Positions 7,715 through 14,037 are shown, counted from the stretch's first letter. The stretch is DNA of 14,374 nucleotides from JBKPIY01 sp046730475 (GCA_046730475.1 JBKPIY010000088.1:1-14374), one strand, 5' to 3'. Numbers and translations are program-made. The notes: generated by a model from the sequence alone, not told the origin.

Positions 7715-7720
7715 CTCCTC
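7715..7720 (-). promoter_or_regulatory. Shine-Dalgarno deciding the SDR start
   Basis: GAGGAG on the minus strand with a five-base spacer to the ATG at 7709. It is the strongest ribosome binding site in this stretch and rules out the longer open frame that begins at 7823. Confidence 0.7.
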
Positions 7721-7792
7721 TTCCGCTTCTGTCGCTGTCGCTGATTAAGGGTTCGGGCGGGTAGTCCCGGGGCGGCGACGGGGCGTTACATG

Positions 7793-7813
7793 CGGGCGCC
7801 GCGCCGGCGCCTG
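7793..7813 (-). terminator. GC-rich hairpin after the sigma factor gene, possible terminator
   Basis: GGCGCC (7795-7800), loop GCGCC, GGCGCC (7806-7811), extended by one G-T and one C-G pair to eight pairs. It lies 36 bases beyond the sigma factor stop and upstream of the SDR operon, where transcription units should be separated. There is no T-run, so intrinsic termination is only a possibility. Confidence 0.35.
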
Positions 7814-7848
7814 GAGACGGCAAACCGCGGCGGCGATAAGCGGTGCCC

Positions 7849-8523
7849 TCACGCCTCCACCACCGTCGCCTCGACGGCGCCGAAGTAGCTCTCGAGCGCC
7901 GCCCGCACCCTGGTCCGCGCCCGATGCAGGAGGACGCGCTGGTTGCCCTCGCTCACCTCGAGGGCCTCGCAAACCTCCTCGGAGGGCCAGCCCTGGACGT
8001 CGCGCAGGGAGATCACCGCCTGCTGGGCCGGGGGCAGCTCCTCGATCGCGCGCTCGATCACCTCGCGGGTCTCCCCGGCGAGCAGCCCCTCCTCGGGGAG
8101 CGGCCATGGGGTCGGCCCCATCGCCCAGCGTCCCCGGTAGTGGGAGTGATCGGGCCCGAGGAACCGGTCGGGGTCGAGGAAGGGCCCGTCGTCGGCCTCC
8201 TCGGCGCCGAGGCAGGAGAAGGGAACCGTGCGCCGCTCGCGCTCGCCCCGGGTGATGGCGGTGTTGCGGAGGATCCTGATGATCCAGCTCCGTAGCGGCG
8301 AGCGGCCCTCGAACCGGTCGATGCCGCGCATCACCGCGATCCACGTCTCCTGGACGGCCTCCTCGGCGACGGCCCGGCCCGGCACGTGGGTCATCGCCAC
8401 CCGCAGCAGAGTGGGGCTGTAGGCGTCGACCAGGGCGGCGAACGCGCCCTCGTCGCCGGCTCGCACCGCGGCGACGATCGCGGCATCATCGCCGACAGCC
8501 GGGGTGCGCTCAGTCGATCGCAT
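7849..8523 (-). CDS. ECF-type RNA polymerase sigma factor
   Basis: This 224-residue protein has a sigma-2 domain (about residues 25-95: 'AEEAVQETWIAVMRGIDRF', 'SPLRSWIIRILRNTA') that binds core polymerase and the -10 element. Its sigma-4 domain (about 155-210: 'LPPAQQAVISLRDVQGW', 'VSEGNQRVLLHRARTRVR') has a helix-turn-helix for the -35 element. The roughly 50-residue linker between them is long and contains a Pro/Trp/Gly-rich piece ('FLGPDHSHYRGRWAMGPTPW'), a feature I recall from a subset of actinobacterial ECF factors. No anti-sigma gene lies next to it. Instead the start overlaps the last 14 bases of the 72-residue gene upstream, so the two are probably co-transcribed and translationally coupled. 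Control may be through the palindrome array at 8750-8793. Confidence 0.93.
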   Translation of the reverse strand: MRSTERTPAVGDDAAIVAAVRAGDEGAFAALVDAYSPTLLRVAMTHVPGRAVAEEAVQETWIAVMRGIDRFEGRSPLRSWIIRILRNTAITRGERERRTVPFSCLGAEEADDGPFLDPDRFLGPDHSHYRGRWAMGPTPWPLPEEGLLAGETREVIERAIEELPPAQQAVISLRDVQGWPSEEVCEALEVSEGNQRVLLHRARTRVRAALESYFGAVEATVVEA

Positions 8524-8728
8524 TGACGCTCACCAGCTCGATCCCGAAGTCCTGAAGCCGGTCGAGCACACCGTGCAGCTGGGACTGGTCGCTGAACTCC
8601 CCCCGCAGCACGGTCTCGCCCGGGCGCGACTCAAGGTCGAGGCCGGGGAAGGCGGCACCGAACCGGCTGCTGAGGCGATCCCTGACGACGATCTCGTACC
8701 GCGTCGGCTTGGTCGAGGCTTCACTCAC
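8510..8728 (-). CDS. 72-residue protein of unknown function upstream of the ECF sigma factor
   Basis: It begins at GTG 8728 and overlaps the sigma gene by 14 bases. The sequence 'KPTRYEIVVRDRLSSRFGAAFPGLDLE', then 'GETVLRGEFSDQSQLHGVLDRLQDFGIELVSVN', predicts a small alpha/beta fold (strand, helix, strand, strand, helix, strand) with no cysteines, signal peptide or membrane helix. I recall similar short actinobacterial proteins with the T-x-LRG-x-x-x-DQ-x-x-LHG-x-L pattern, annotated only as hypothetical. Their function is unknown to me. Coupling to a sigma factor suggests, but does not show, a regulatory role such as modulating sigma activity. Upstream there is no convincing Shine-Dalgarno, so the start is less certain than the frame. 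Confidence 0.8.
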   Translation of the reverse strand: MSEASTKPTRYEIVVRDRLSSRFGAAFPGLDLESRPGETVLRGEFSDQSQLHGVLDRLQDFGIELVSVNAID

Positions 8729-8749
8729 GCCGTCAAGTCTCGGTGCCGG

Positions 8750-8793
8750 CCGGGTGAGTTGTCATCACCCGGGTGCCCTTTCACCCGGGTGAA
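8750..8793. promoter_or_regulatory. Array of CACCCGGGTG palindromes, candidate operator
   Basis: Two identical perfect palindromes, CACCCGGGTG at 8766-8775 and 8782-8791, have centres 16 bases apart. The second extends to a 14-base perfect palindrome TTCACCCGGGTGAA (8780-8793). A half site CCGGGTGA at 8750-8757 pairs with 8765-8772 to form an eight-pair hairpin with a seven-base loop. The array lies 22 to 65 bases upstream of the 72-residue/ECF sigma operon and 18 bases beyond the antiporter stop. That position fits an operator for a dimeric regulator. A transcription terminator for the antiporter is the alternative, but no T-run follows. Confidence 0.6.
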
Positions 8794-8810
8794 TCGGGCG
8801 CCCTACGCCA

Positions 8811-10037
8811 CTACATCGCCATTATCGCGGCGGGCTCCTCCTCGCCCTCGGGCTCGGGCTCGGGCGGGGCCGCCTTGCCGCGGAGCAGGGCGAGCCCGGT
8901 GGCGGGGAAGAACAGGACCGAGAGGAGCCCGGCGCCGATCAGGGCGGCGCCCTCGGCCGCGGTGAGCAGGTCGAGGTCCTGCCCGATCGCGGTGGCTGCG
9001 ACGATGAAGGGCAGCGAGGTCGCCTGCATCAGCCCCGCGATCGCGGTCTGGCGCCCGCTCAGGATCCGGCGGTAGAGCAGCGCCGGCAGCCCTCGGGCGG
9101 CGACCAGGGCGGCGAGGAAGATCGGCACCATGATCACGTTCGAGGCGCTCGCCACCAGGGCGTCGAGGTCGTAGTTGACCCCGCTGCTGACGAAGAAGAC
9201 GGGGATGAAGACGCCGAAGCCGACCGCCTCGAGCTTGCGCCGGAACTCGGGGTGGGTCATCTGCTGGTCCCGGTCGAGGAGGGTGAGGATGGCGCCGGCC
9301 ATGAAGGCGCCGAGGATCGTCTCCAGCCCGAGCTTCTCGGCGATCGCGGCGAACCCGATCAGCAGCACCACCGCCCCGCGGACGCGGATCTGGGCGGTCG
9401 TGTCCTGGAGGCGGATCAGGTCCATCCTGATCGCAGACGAGCGCTCGGCGCCCTGGACGGCGAAGAAGACGACCACGCCCAGCAGCACCAGGCCGCCGAT
9501 CAGGACCAGGGTCGAGCCGATCCCGCCCTCCCCGGAGAAGAAGATCGAGAGGAGGATCACCGCCCCGAAGTCGGCGATCGTCCCGGCGGCGATGATCAGC
9601 TGGCCGAAGGTCGAGGAGATCTGGCCCGCGTCCTTGAGGACCGGCACCAGGACGCCGAGCGAGGTGGCGCAGAGGATGATCCCGACCAGGAGCGGCGTCT
9701 CGATCAGCCCGGCCGCCTTCAGCCCCATTGAGACGACGATCGCGATCGCGAACGAGAGGGCGAAGCCGGCCAGGGTCAGGCGGAGCACCTGTCCGCGGAG
9801 CCTGGAGAAGTCGATCTCCAGCCCCGCGAGGAAGAGGAGGAAGGCGAGGCCGATCACGGAGATCACCGAGATCGACTGATCGACGTGGACCCACCCGAGA
9901 ACCGACGGCCCGATCACGATCCCGGCGATGATCTCGAGCACCACCGATGGCAGGCGGACCTTGGGGAAGAGCCCGAGCACGAACGGCGCGGCGAACGCCA
10001 CCGCGACGACGATCAGGAGTCCACCGAACGAAGGCAT
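8811..10037 (-). CDS. CPA2-type cation/proton antiporter (Kef/NapA-like membrane domain)
   Basis: This 408-residue integral membrane protein has about twelve to thirteen helices and the family marks 'LPSVVLEIIAGIVIGPSVLG' (about 29-48), 'FLLFLAGLEID' (about 66-76), 'ATSLGVLVPVLKD' (about 124-136) and 'LGAFMAGAILTLL'. The ion-binding aspartate appears to be D156 in 'GTIADFGAVILL', preceded by Ala where many relatives have Asn, Asp or Gln. It should exchange Na+ or K+ for protons across the cytoplasmic membrane. The C terminus is a short acidic, Pro/Glu-rich tail ('APPEPEPEGEEEPAA'), with no TrkA-N/RCK domain or USP domain as in KefB/KefC. The ATG at 10037 has only weak ribosome binding sequence. 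The gene is divergent from the sensor kinase across a structured 461-base gap. Confidence 0.92.
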   Translation of the reverse strand: MPSFGGLLIVVAVAFAAPFVLGLFPKVRLPSVVLEIIAGIVIGPSVLGWVHVDQSISVISVIGLAFLLFLAGLEIDFSRLRGQVLRLTLAGFALSFAIAIVVSMGLKAAGLIETPLLVGIILCATSLGVLVPVLKDAGQISSTFGQLIIAAGTIADFGAVILLSIFFSGEGGIGSTLVLIGGLVLLGVVVFFAVQGAERSSAIRMDLIRLQDTTAQIRVRGAVVLLIGFAAIAEKLGLETILGAFMAGAILTLLDRDQQMTHPEFRRKLEAVGFGVFIPVFFVSSGVNYDLDALVASASNVIMVPIFLAALVAARGLPALLYRRILSGRQTAIAGLMQATSLPFIVAATAIGQDLDLLTAAEGAALIGAGLLSVLFFPATGLALLRGKAAPPEPEPEGEEEPAAIMAM

Positions 10038-10071
10038 GCCCAGGAGTCCCGTTGGAGCCAGATTGCGTTAC

Positions 10072-10105
10072 GCCGGAGCGGTGAGCGGAAGCCACGGGCT
10101 CCGGC
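10072..10105. repeat. Inverted repeat in the antiporter leader or promoter
   Basis: GCCGGAGC (10072-10079) and GCTCCGGC (10098-10105) are perfectly complementary over eight bases with an 18-base loop. They sit 35 to 68 bases upstream of the antiporter start, so they could be an operator or a hairpin in its 5' leader. Confidence 0.5.
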
Positions 10106-10161
10106 TGCGCTGATCTCTCCGATAGCCCTCGACCGCCCCGAAACCAGCCTTGTAGAGCTCG

Positions 10162-10171
10162 ACGGCGCCGT
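10162..10171. repeat. Perfect 10-base palindrome ACGGCGCCGT
   Basis: ACGGCGCCGT lies in the antiporter-kinase gap about 125 bases upstream of the antiporter start. It is a possible protein-binding site; palindromes of this GC-rich type also arise by chance. Confidence 0.3.
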
Positions 10172-10234
10172 TAAGCGGGTGTACTCAGTAGCGATGAGAG
10201 CCGCTCTGTGACCGGCTCGAGGGCTGGCCGACCC

Positions 10235-10262
10235 GCCGGCAACCTGGTAGGTTCTCGCCGGC
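10235..10262. repeat. Extended hairpin in the antiporter-kinase gap
   Basis: GCCGGC (10235-10240) directly followed by AACCT, loop GGT, AGGTT (10249-10253), a three-base bulge CTC, and GCCGGC (10257-10262) gives eleven pairs. No T-run follows on either strand. It may be a structured RNA leader or a protein-binding site. Confidence 0.45.
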
Positions 10263-10266
10263 ATGG

Positions 10267-10472
10267 ACGTTCACCCTGCCTCCTGGTTACCCCCGGGAGG
10301 GATGGTATAGCTGTAGGACCGGGGGGCATTTGGGAAACGGATTTGACAGTTATGTGGAACGCTGCCCTTTCCGCGCGGGAGGTGGCACTGACGGTTGGCG
10401 CCTTCCGGGCGCTGACGGTCGCAGACCACCGTCCCTCACAGGCGGGGATCCAGGTGGCGGTCGGGTGAACGT
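10267..10472. repeat. 10-base inverted repeat pair ACGTTCACCC / GGGTGAACGT
   Basis: ACGTTCACCC at 10267-10276 is the exact reverse complement of GGGTGAACGT at 10463-10472, 186 bases apart. The second copy lies 26 to 36 bases before the proposed kinase start. Both contain the TTCACCC half site also found in the palindrome at 8780-8793. Binding by a common regulator is inference. Confidence 0.35.
10290..10325. repeat. CCCCCGG/CCGGGGG inverted repeat
   Basis: CCCCCGG (10290-10296) and CCGGGGG (10319-10325) pair over seven bases around a 22-base loop that includes TATAGC (10306-10311), a possible -10-like element. It could be an operator over a promoter or a leader hairpin. Confidence 0.35.
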
Positions 10473-10498
10473 TCGCCGCCGACGTGTGGAAGCCGTGA

Positions 10499-12277
10499 TT
10501 GCAGCCGAGCACTGAGACCGCAAACGGGGGAGGGCCAAGCCCGGCGTTCGCGGCGCCGGGCTCGCGAGTGCGCCCGAGTGTCGCGGCGTTCGCGATCCTC
10601 GGTCTGGCCGTGGCCGTGGCCGCGTCCGTGTACGTGTCGAGGAACGCGGCTGAGGCCCCCGCGGCCAATGCGATCGTGCGCGCGATCATGGCGCTCACCG
10701 CCCTCGCGGTTGGCCTTTACCTCTGGCAGCTGCAGCCTCGGAACCGTTTCGGGCCGGCGCTGGCCGCAGGGGTGCTGGTCCTGTCGCCGATGGCGCTGGC
10801 CGTTTCCGTGGATCCCTGGGCGTTCACCATCGGTCGAACGGTGGCCGCTCTGGCGATCGTCTACGGCGTCTGCCTGGTGTTGATCTTCCCCGACGGCCGG
10901 CTCGAGGGGAGGGGTGCCCGGCGCCTGCTCGCCTGGACCGTGGTCGGATCGGCGGTGCTCTGGACAGCCGCGCTCATCTTTGCCGAAACCCTGCCGACCG
11001 GTGGCCCGCTCGTCCCCTGTGTCGATGGCTGCCCAGGCAACCCGGCCCAGGTTGTGGAGACCAGCCCGGACCTCAGCCGGGTCCTGGGCCTGGCATACGG
11101 CCTCTTCGCTGCCGGAATCGGGCTGTCGGGCGCGGTTGTGCTGCTGCGGCGGCTGCGGGACGCGACCCCGATTCGGAGGCGGGCGATCGTCCCGGTCCTG
11201 GCGATCGTCCCCCCGGTCTTCATCGCCACCGGTGTCTTCATTCTCGTGCGCGAAGTCGCCCCTCACTCAGCCCTGCTCGATCCGCTTGGCTGGCTGGTGA
11301 TGGGAGCCTTTGCGCTGTTCCCCTCCCTCGTCTGCACCGGGCTGATCCGGGGCCGGGTGTTCGCGGCGTCGGCCCTCGGGGAGCTGGTCGAGCGCCTCAG
11401 CCGCGAGCGGAGCCCGGCCAAGCTGAAGGAAGCCATGCAGGCAGCCTTGGGAGACCCCGCCCTCGATCTCCTGTTCTGGTCGTCCCGCACTGGAGGCTAC
11501 GTCGACGCTCGCGGCGCGGAGGTCGAGCTTCCCCCCGGCGATGCCGGTCGATCGGTGACGAGGATGGATCGCGACGGCCAACCGATCGCCGTGATCGTGC
11601 ACGACCAGGCTCTCGACAGCCAACCGCACTCGATCCGAGCGGTTGCCTCCGCCGCGCTGCTGGCGCTTGAGAACGCCCGCTTGCGCGCGGACCGGCGGGC
11701 CGCCGTGCTCGAGGAGCGGCGGAGGATCGCGCGGGACATGCACGATGGCTTGGCGCAGGACCTGGCGTTCATCACCATCCAGGGCCGGGAGCTGGCGGAT
11801 CGCGATCCTCGGGCCGAGCCCATCGTCACCGCGGCCAAGCAGGCGCTCGCCGGTTCACGCGCTGCGATCCTGGCGCTGACCGATTCCGTCGACGAGCCGC
11901 TGCCCGCGGCCGTGGCCCGGGTGGCGACCTCGCTCGCGGATCGTTCCGGGACCAGGCTCGAGCTCCGGCTCGACGACCAGGCAGACACAGCCCCGAGGGC
12001 GCGGGACGGGTTGCTCCTGATAGTCAGCGAGGCGATCAGCAACGCGATCCGCCATGGGAACCCCTCGCAGATCCACGTCGCCTTGTCGACGGACAGAGGG
12101 TTGCGGCTCGCAATCTCGGATGACGGCTGTGGGTTCCACGATCGCCGCTCGACGAACGGCCGCGAGACGGGCTTCGGCCTGACCAGCATGCGCGAGCGGG
12201 CCGAGAGCCTGGGCGGCGAGCTCCGCCTTCACTCCCGCCCGGGGGCCGGAACGCAGGTGGAGGTGATGCTGCCGTGA
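10499..12277 (+). CDS. NarL-type sensor histidine kinase with eight membrane helices
   Basis: The frame gives 592 residues from TTG 10499, which directly follows an in-frame TGA. GTG 10568 (residue 24) is an alternative start; neither has a good Shine-Dalgarno. Eight hydrophobic helices (about 27-46, 57-78, 84-103, 108-130, 142-163, 196-217, 229-250, 262-285) form the sensor. The loop at 164-195 should be outside and carries C174 and C178 ('PCVDGCPGNPAQ'). A cytoplasmic, GAF-like or degenerate segment spans about 290-390. The HisKA_3 dimerisation helix has H415 ('RRIARDMHDGLAQ') as the predicted autophosphorylation site. The ATPase domain has N515 ('SEAISNAIRHG'), D541-D542 ('DDGCGF') and 'GFGLTSM'. 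It overlaps the next response regulator gene by four bases (GTGA), so the pair is surely co-expressed. The stimulus is unknown. Confidence 0.93.
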   Translation: MQPSTETANGGGPSPAFAAPGSRVRPSVAAFAILGLAVAVAASVYVSRNAAEAPAANAIVRAIMALTALAVGLYLWQLQPRNRFGPALAAGVLVLSPMALAVSVDPWAFTIGRTVAALAIVYGVCLVLIFPDGRLEGRGARRLLAWTVVGSAVLWTAALIFAETLPTGGPLVPCVDGCPGNPAQVVETSPDLSRVLGLAYGLFAAGIGLSGAVVLLRRLRDATPIRRRAIVPVLAIVPPVFIATGVFILVREVAPHSALLDPLGWLVMGAFALFPSLVCTGLIRGRVFAASALGELVERLSRERSPAKLKEAMQAALGDPALDLLFWSSRTGGYVDARGAEVELPPGDAGRSVTRMDRDGQPIAVIVHDQALDSQPHSIRAVASAALLALENARLRADRRAAVLEERRRIARDMHDGLAQDLAFITIQGRELADRDPRAEPIVTAAKQALAGSRAAILALTDSVDEPLPAAVARVATSLADRSGTRLELRLDDQADTAPRARDGLLLIVSEAISNAIRHGNPSQIHVALSTDRGLRLAISDDGCGFHDRRSTNGRETGFGLTSMRERAESLGGELRLHSRPGAGTQVEVMLP

Positions 12278-12918
12278 GGCAGGCCCCGCGCGTGGTGATC
12301 GCCGACGAGCAGCCGACCATGAGGGCCGCGGCGAGGAGGCTTCTCGAACGAGACGGGTTCACGGTCTGCGGCGAGGCCGCCGACACCGACGGGGCCGTCG
12401 AGGCCGCGCTCCGCGAGCGCCCCGACCTATGCCTGATCGGCATTCCGATCCCGGGGAACGGGATTCGGGCGACTGCCCGGATCGCGACCGCGCTCCCTGA
12501 CACCGCCGTCGTGATCCTGGCCGCGTCCGAGAGCCGAGACCATTTTCTCGACGCGATCAGGGCCGGGGCGGTCGGATACCTGCTCAAGGGCATGAACGAG
12601 GGGCGTCTTCCCACCGTCCTCAGGCGGGTGCTCGCCGGCGAGGGGGCGATCCCGCGGACCCTGGTCGCACCCCTCGTGCGCGAGTTCCAGATCCAGAGCC
12701 GGCGGCGCATGGTCGCGAGCGAGAACGGACGAGTACACCTGACCGCCCGCGAGACGGAGGTGTTGGAGCTGATGTGCGAGGGGCTCAGCACCGGCGAGAT
12801 CGCGGAGCGTCTCTTCGTTTCGCCGGTAACGGTGCGACGGCACATCTCGGAGACCGTCAGCAAGCTCGGCGTCGACGACCGCCAGGGGGCGGTCGCGTTG
12901 GTGGACGGGCAGATCTAG
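12274..12918 (+). CDS. NarL/LuxR-family response regulator lacking the phosphoacceptor aspartate
   Basis: This 214-residue protein starts at GTG 12274, overlapping the kinase stop. The receiver domain (about residues 5-120) keeps the acidic pair D11-E12 and the lysine in 'VGYLLKG'. At the phosphorylation position it reads 'PDLCLIGIPIPG', with G56 where the family has Asp, and 'VVILAAS' has Ala in place of the conserved Thr/Ser. It therefore should not accept phosphate at the usual site. The C-terminal LuxR HTH (about 148-212) looks intact: 'LTARETEVLELMCEGL', 'TGEIAERLFVSPVTVRRHI'. It probably binds DNA independently of phosphorylation, or acts through dimerisation with the next regulator; this is inference. 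A canonical regulator follows 16 bases downstream. Confidence 0.92.
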   Translation: MRQAPRVVIADEQPTMRAAARRLLERDGFTVCGEAADTDGAVEAALRERPDLCLIGIPIPGNGIRATARIATALPDTAVVILAASESRDHFLDAIRAGAVGYLLKGMNEGRLPTVLRRVLAGEGAIPRTLVAPLVREFQIQSRRRMVASENGRVHLTARETEVLELMCEGLSTGEIAERLFVSPVTVRRHISETVSKLGVDDRQGAVALVDGQI

Positions 12919-12934
12919 AGCGTCGTCGATCGGG

Positions 12935-13612
12935 ATGCAGAGAGCCTCGCAGCAAGCGCGCGCGGCGGCGGAGATCCGGGTCGTCCTCGTTGATGACCAC
13001 GCGCTGTTCCGCAGCGGGCTCCGCATGCTGCTCGAGAGCCACCAAGTCGACGTCGTCGGCGAGGCCGCTGACGGAGCGAGCGCGGTCGACGCGGTGCGGG
13101 ATGCGGCGCCCGATGTGGTCCTGATGGACGTCAGCATGCCGGGCGTCTCGGGAATCGAAGCGACGATGCGAATCCGCGCCGCCGCTCCCACGGCGCAGGT
13201 GATCATGCTCACCGTCTCCGCCGACGAGCGGGACGTGGAGCAGGCGATCTGCAGCGGAGCGTGCGGCTATGTCCTCAAGGACGCGCCGGTGGAGGAAATC
13301 CTGATGGCCGTCCGGGCGGCGGCGGTCGGCGAGTCGCTCCTGTCGCCGCGGATCGCAGCGAGCATCCTCGAGCGGGTGCGGACCAACCTTGGCAGGCCGG
13401 CGCTGCCCGGAGAAGCCCGAGCGGAGCTCACCGAGCGCGAGAGCCATGTCCTGCGCCTGGTAGCGGAGGGGAGGGAGAACTCGCAGATCGCCGAGGAGTT
13501 GGCGATCAGCGTCCAGACGGTGAAGAACCACGTCTCGAACATTCTCGCCAAGCTCGAGGTGGAGAACCGGGTCCAGGCTGCCGTGAAAGCGGTCCAGAGC
13601 CGGCTGCTCTGA
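12935..13612 (+). CDS. NarL/LuxR-family response regulator (canonical)
   Basis: This 225-residue protein starts at ATG 12935 with a weak ribosome binding site, 16 bases after the previous stop. The receiver has D20-D21 ('VVLVDDHALFR'), phosphoacceptor D65 ('VVLMDVSMPG'), T93 ('VIMLTVS') and K115 ('GYVLKD'), that is, all the residues needed for phosphorylation. The C-terminal LuxR HTH (about 162-224: 'LTERESHVLRLVAEG', 'SQIAEELAISVQTVKNHV', 'ILAKL') binds DNA. It is the likely direct phosphorylation partner of the kinase encoded two genes upstream. An N-terminal extension of about 14 residues precedes the receiver, so a slightly later start is possible. It is not a simple recent duplicate of its neighbour, since the two differ at most positions. 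Confidence 0.93.
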   Translation: MQRASQQARAAAEIRVVLVDDHALFRSGLRMLLESHQVDVVGEAADGASAVDAVRDAAPDVVLMDVSMPGVSGIEATMRIRAAAPTAQVIMLTVSADERDVEQAICSGACGYVLKDAPVEEILMAVRAAAVGESLLSPRIAASILERVRTNLGRPALPGEARAELTERESHVLRLVAEGRENSQIAEELAISVQTVKNHVSNILAKLEVENRVQAAVKAVQSRLL

Positions 13613-13615
13613 CCC

Positions 13616-13654
13616 GGGGCCTCCACCCAACGCGAGGCGCGTCGGCCCGGCCCC
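13616..13654 (+). terminator. Weak inverted repeat after the two-component genes
   Basis: GGGGCC (13616-13621) and GGCCCC (13649-13654) pair over six bases, starting four bases beyond the stop of the last response regulator. The loop is long (27 bases) and there is no T-run, so terminator function is uncertain. Confidence 0.2.
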
Positions 13655-13727
13655 ATCCATTCAACGCGGCCGTACGTACTCACTGCGGAGAGCGATCAGT
13701 GCCCTACGGATGATCCCGAAGCGTTAA

Positions 13728-13901
13728 ATGCTGAGCGTCTGCAGCAGATGCGGCTCGCGGCACTTCACCGCCGGGGGACGGAAGCCGCACCGCTGCGCTG
13801 CCTGCGGCAGCACCAAGCTGGAGGTGATCTCCGCGGCGGCGCTACGCTCCGGCCTTGGTCCGACGGGGTCGCGGACAATTGAGCGGCGAGACGATCGCTG
13901 A
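13728..13901 (+). CDS. 57-residue putative zinc-ribbon protein
   Basis: A short frame begins at ATG 13728, directly after an in-frame TAA, and ends at TGA 13899-13901. It encodes 'CSRCGSRHF' (C5, C8) and 'HRCAACGSTKL' (C23, C26), two CxxC knuckles 14 residues apart, which is the classic spacing of a small zinc ribbon. A basic, low-complexity tail of about 25 residues follows. There is no good Shine-Dalgarno and no close homologue that I can name, so this may be a chance frame. The paired CxxC motifs with Gly after each second Cys are the reason for keeping it. Its function is unknown; such ribbons usually bind nucleic acid or protein. Confidence 0.5.
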   Translation: MLSVCSRCGSRHFTAGGRKPHRCAACGSTKLEVISAAALRSGLGPTGSRTIERRDDR

Positions 13902-14009
13902 CCTGGGCGGCGCTGGCGGTCGCTGACGAGTCCATTCGCGTAATCGTCTGCGTAGTTCGCCGCGCGGGCTTCGGTGTGTTGCGCGGATGTGGCGCCGCAC
14001 TCGCCGGGT

Positions 14010-14015
14010 TACGAT
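14010..14015 (+). promoter_or_regulatory. Possible -10 element of the acyltransferase gene
   Basis: TACGAT, fitting the actinobacterial TAnnnT -10 pattern, lies 31 bases before GTG 14047, leaving a short leader that holds the Shine-Dalgarno. No recognisable -35 is present. Confidence 0.25.
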
Positions 14016-14037
14016 CAGGTCGAAGGGTCGCGCCGGC

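Larger units (their letters stand above)
10038..10498. other. Long non-coding region rich in inverted repeats, divergent promoters expected
   Basis: No convincing coding frame occupies this gap between the divergent antiporter and kinase genes; the short open frames have no protein-like patterns. It contains several inverted repeats listed separately (10072-10105, 10162-10171, 10235-10262, 10290-10325) and a 10-base pair of repeats at 10267-10276 and 10463-10472. Promoters for both flanking genes must lie here, but I see no clean -35/-10 pair. TTGACA at 10343-10348 lacks a suitable -10. Confidence 0.6.

Noticed and set aside
8803..10095. 430-codon minus-strand frame overlapping the antiporter
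   Set aside because: It is a different frame with Arg/Pro-rich nonsense. The antiporter frame has the membrane helices and family motifs.
10190..10275. SAM-riboswitch-like core (GAGGGCTGGCC ... GGCAACC) in the antiporter-kinase gap
   Set aside because: The kink-turn GATGAA and the GGTGCTAA-type segment are missing, the helices do not close as in SAM-I, and neither neighbour is a methionine or SAM gene. A covariance-model search would settle it.
10343..10348. TTGACA as a -35 element for the kinase gene
   Set aside because: No -10-like sequence lies 16 to 18 bases downstream, and the next stretch is GC-rich.
10208..10468. 86-codon plus-strand frame in the antiporter-kinase gap
   Set aside because: It has no ribosome binding site and no recognisable pattern, and it overlaps the inverted repeats. 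Non-coding use of the gap is more likely.
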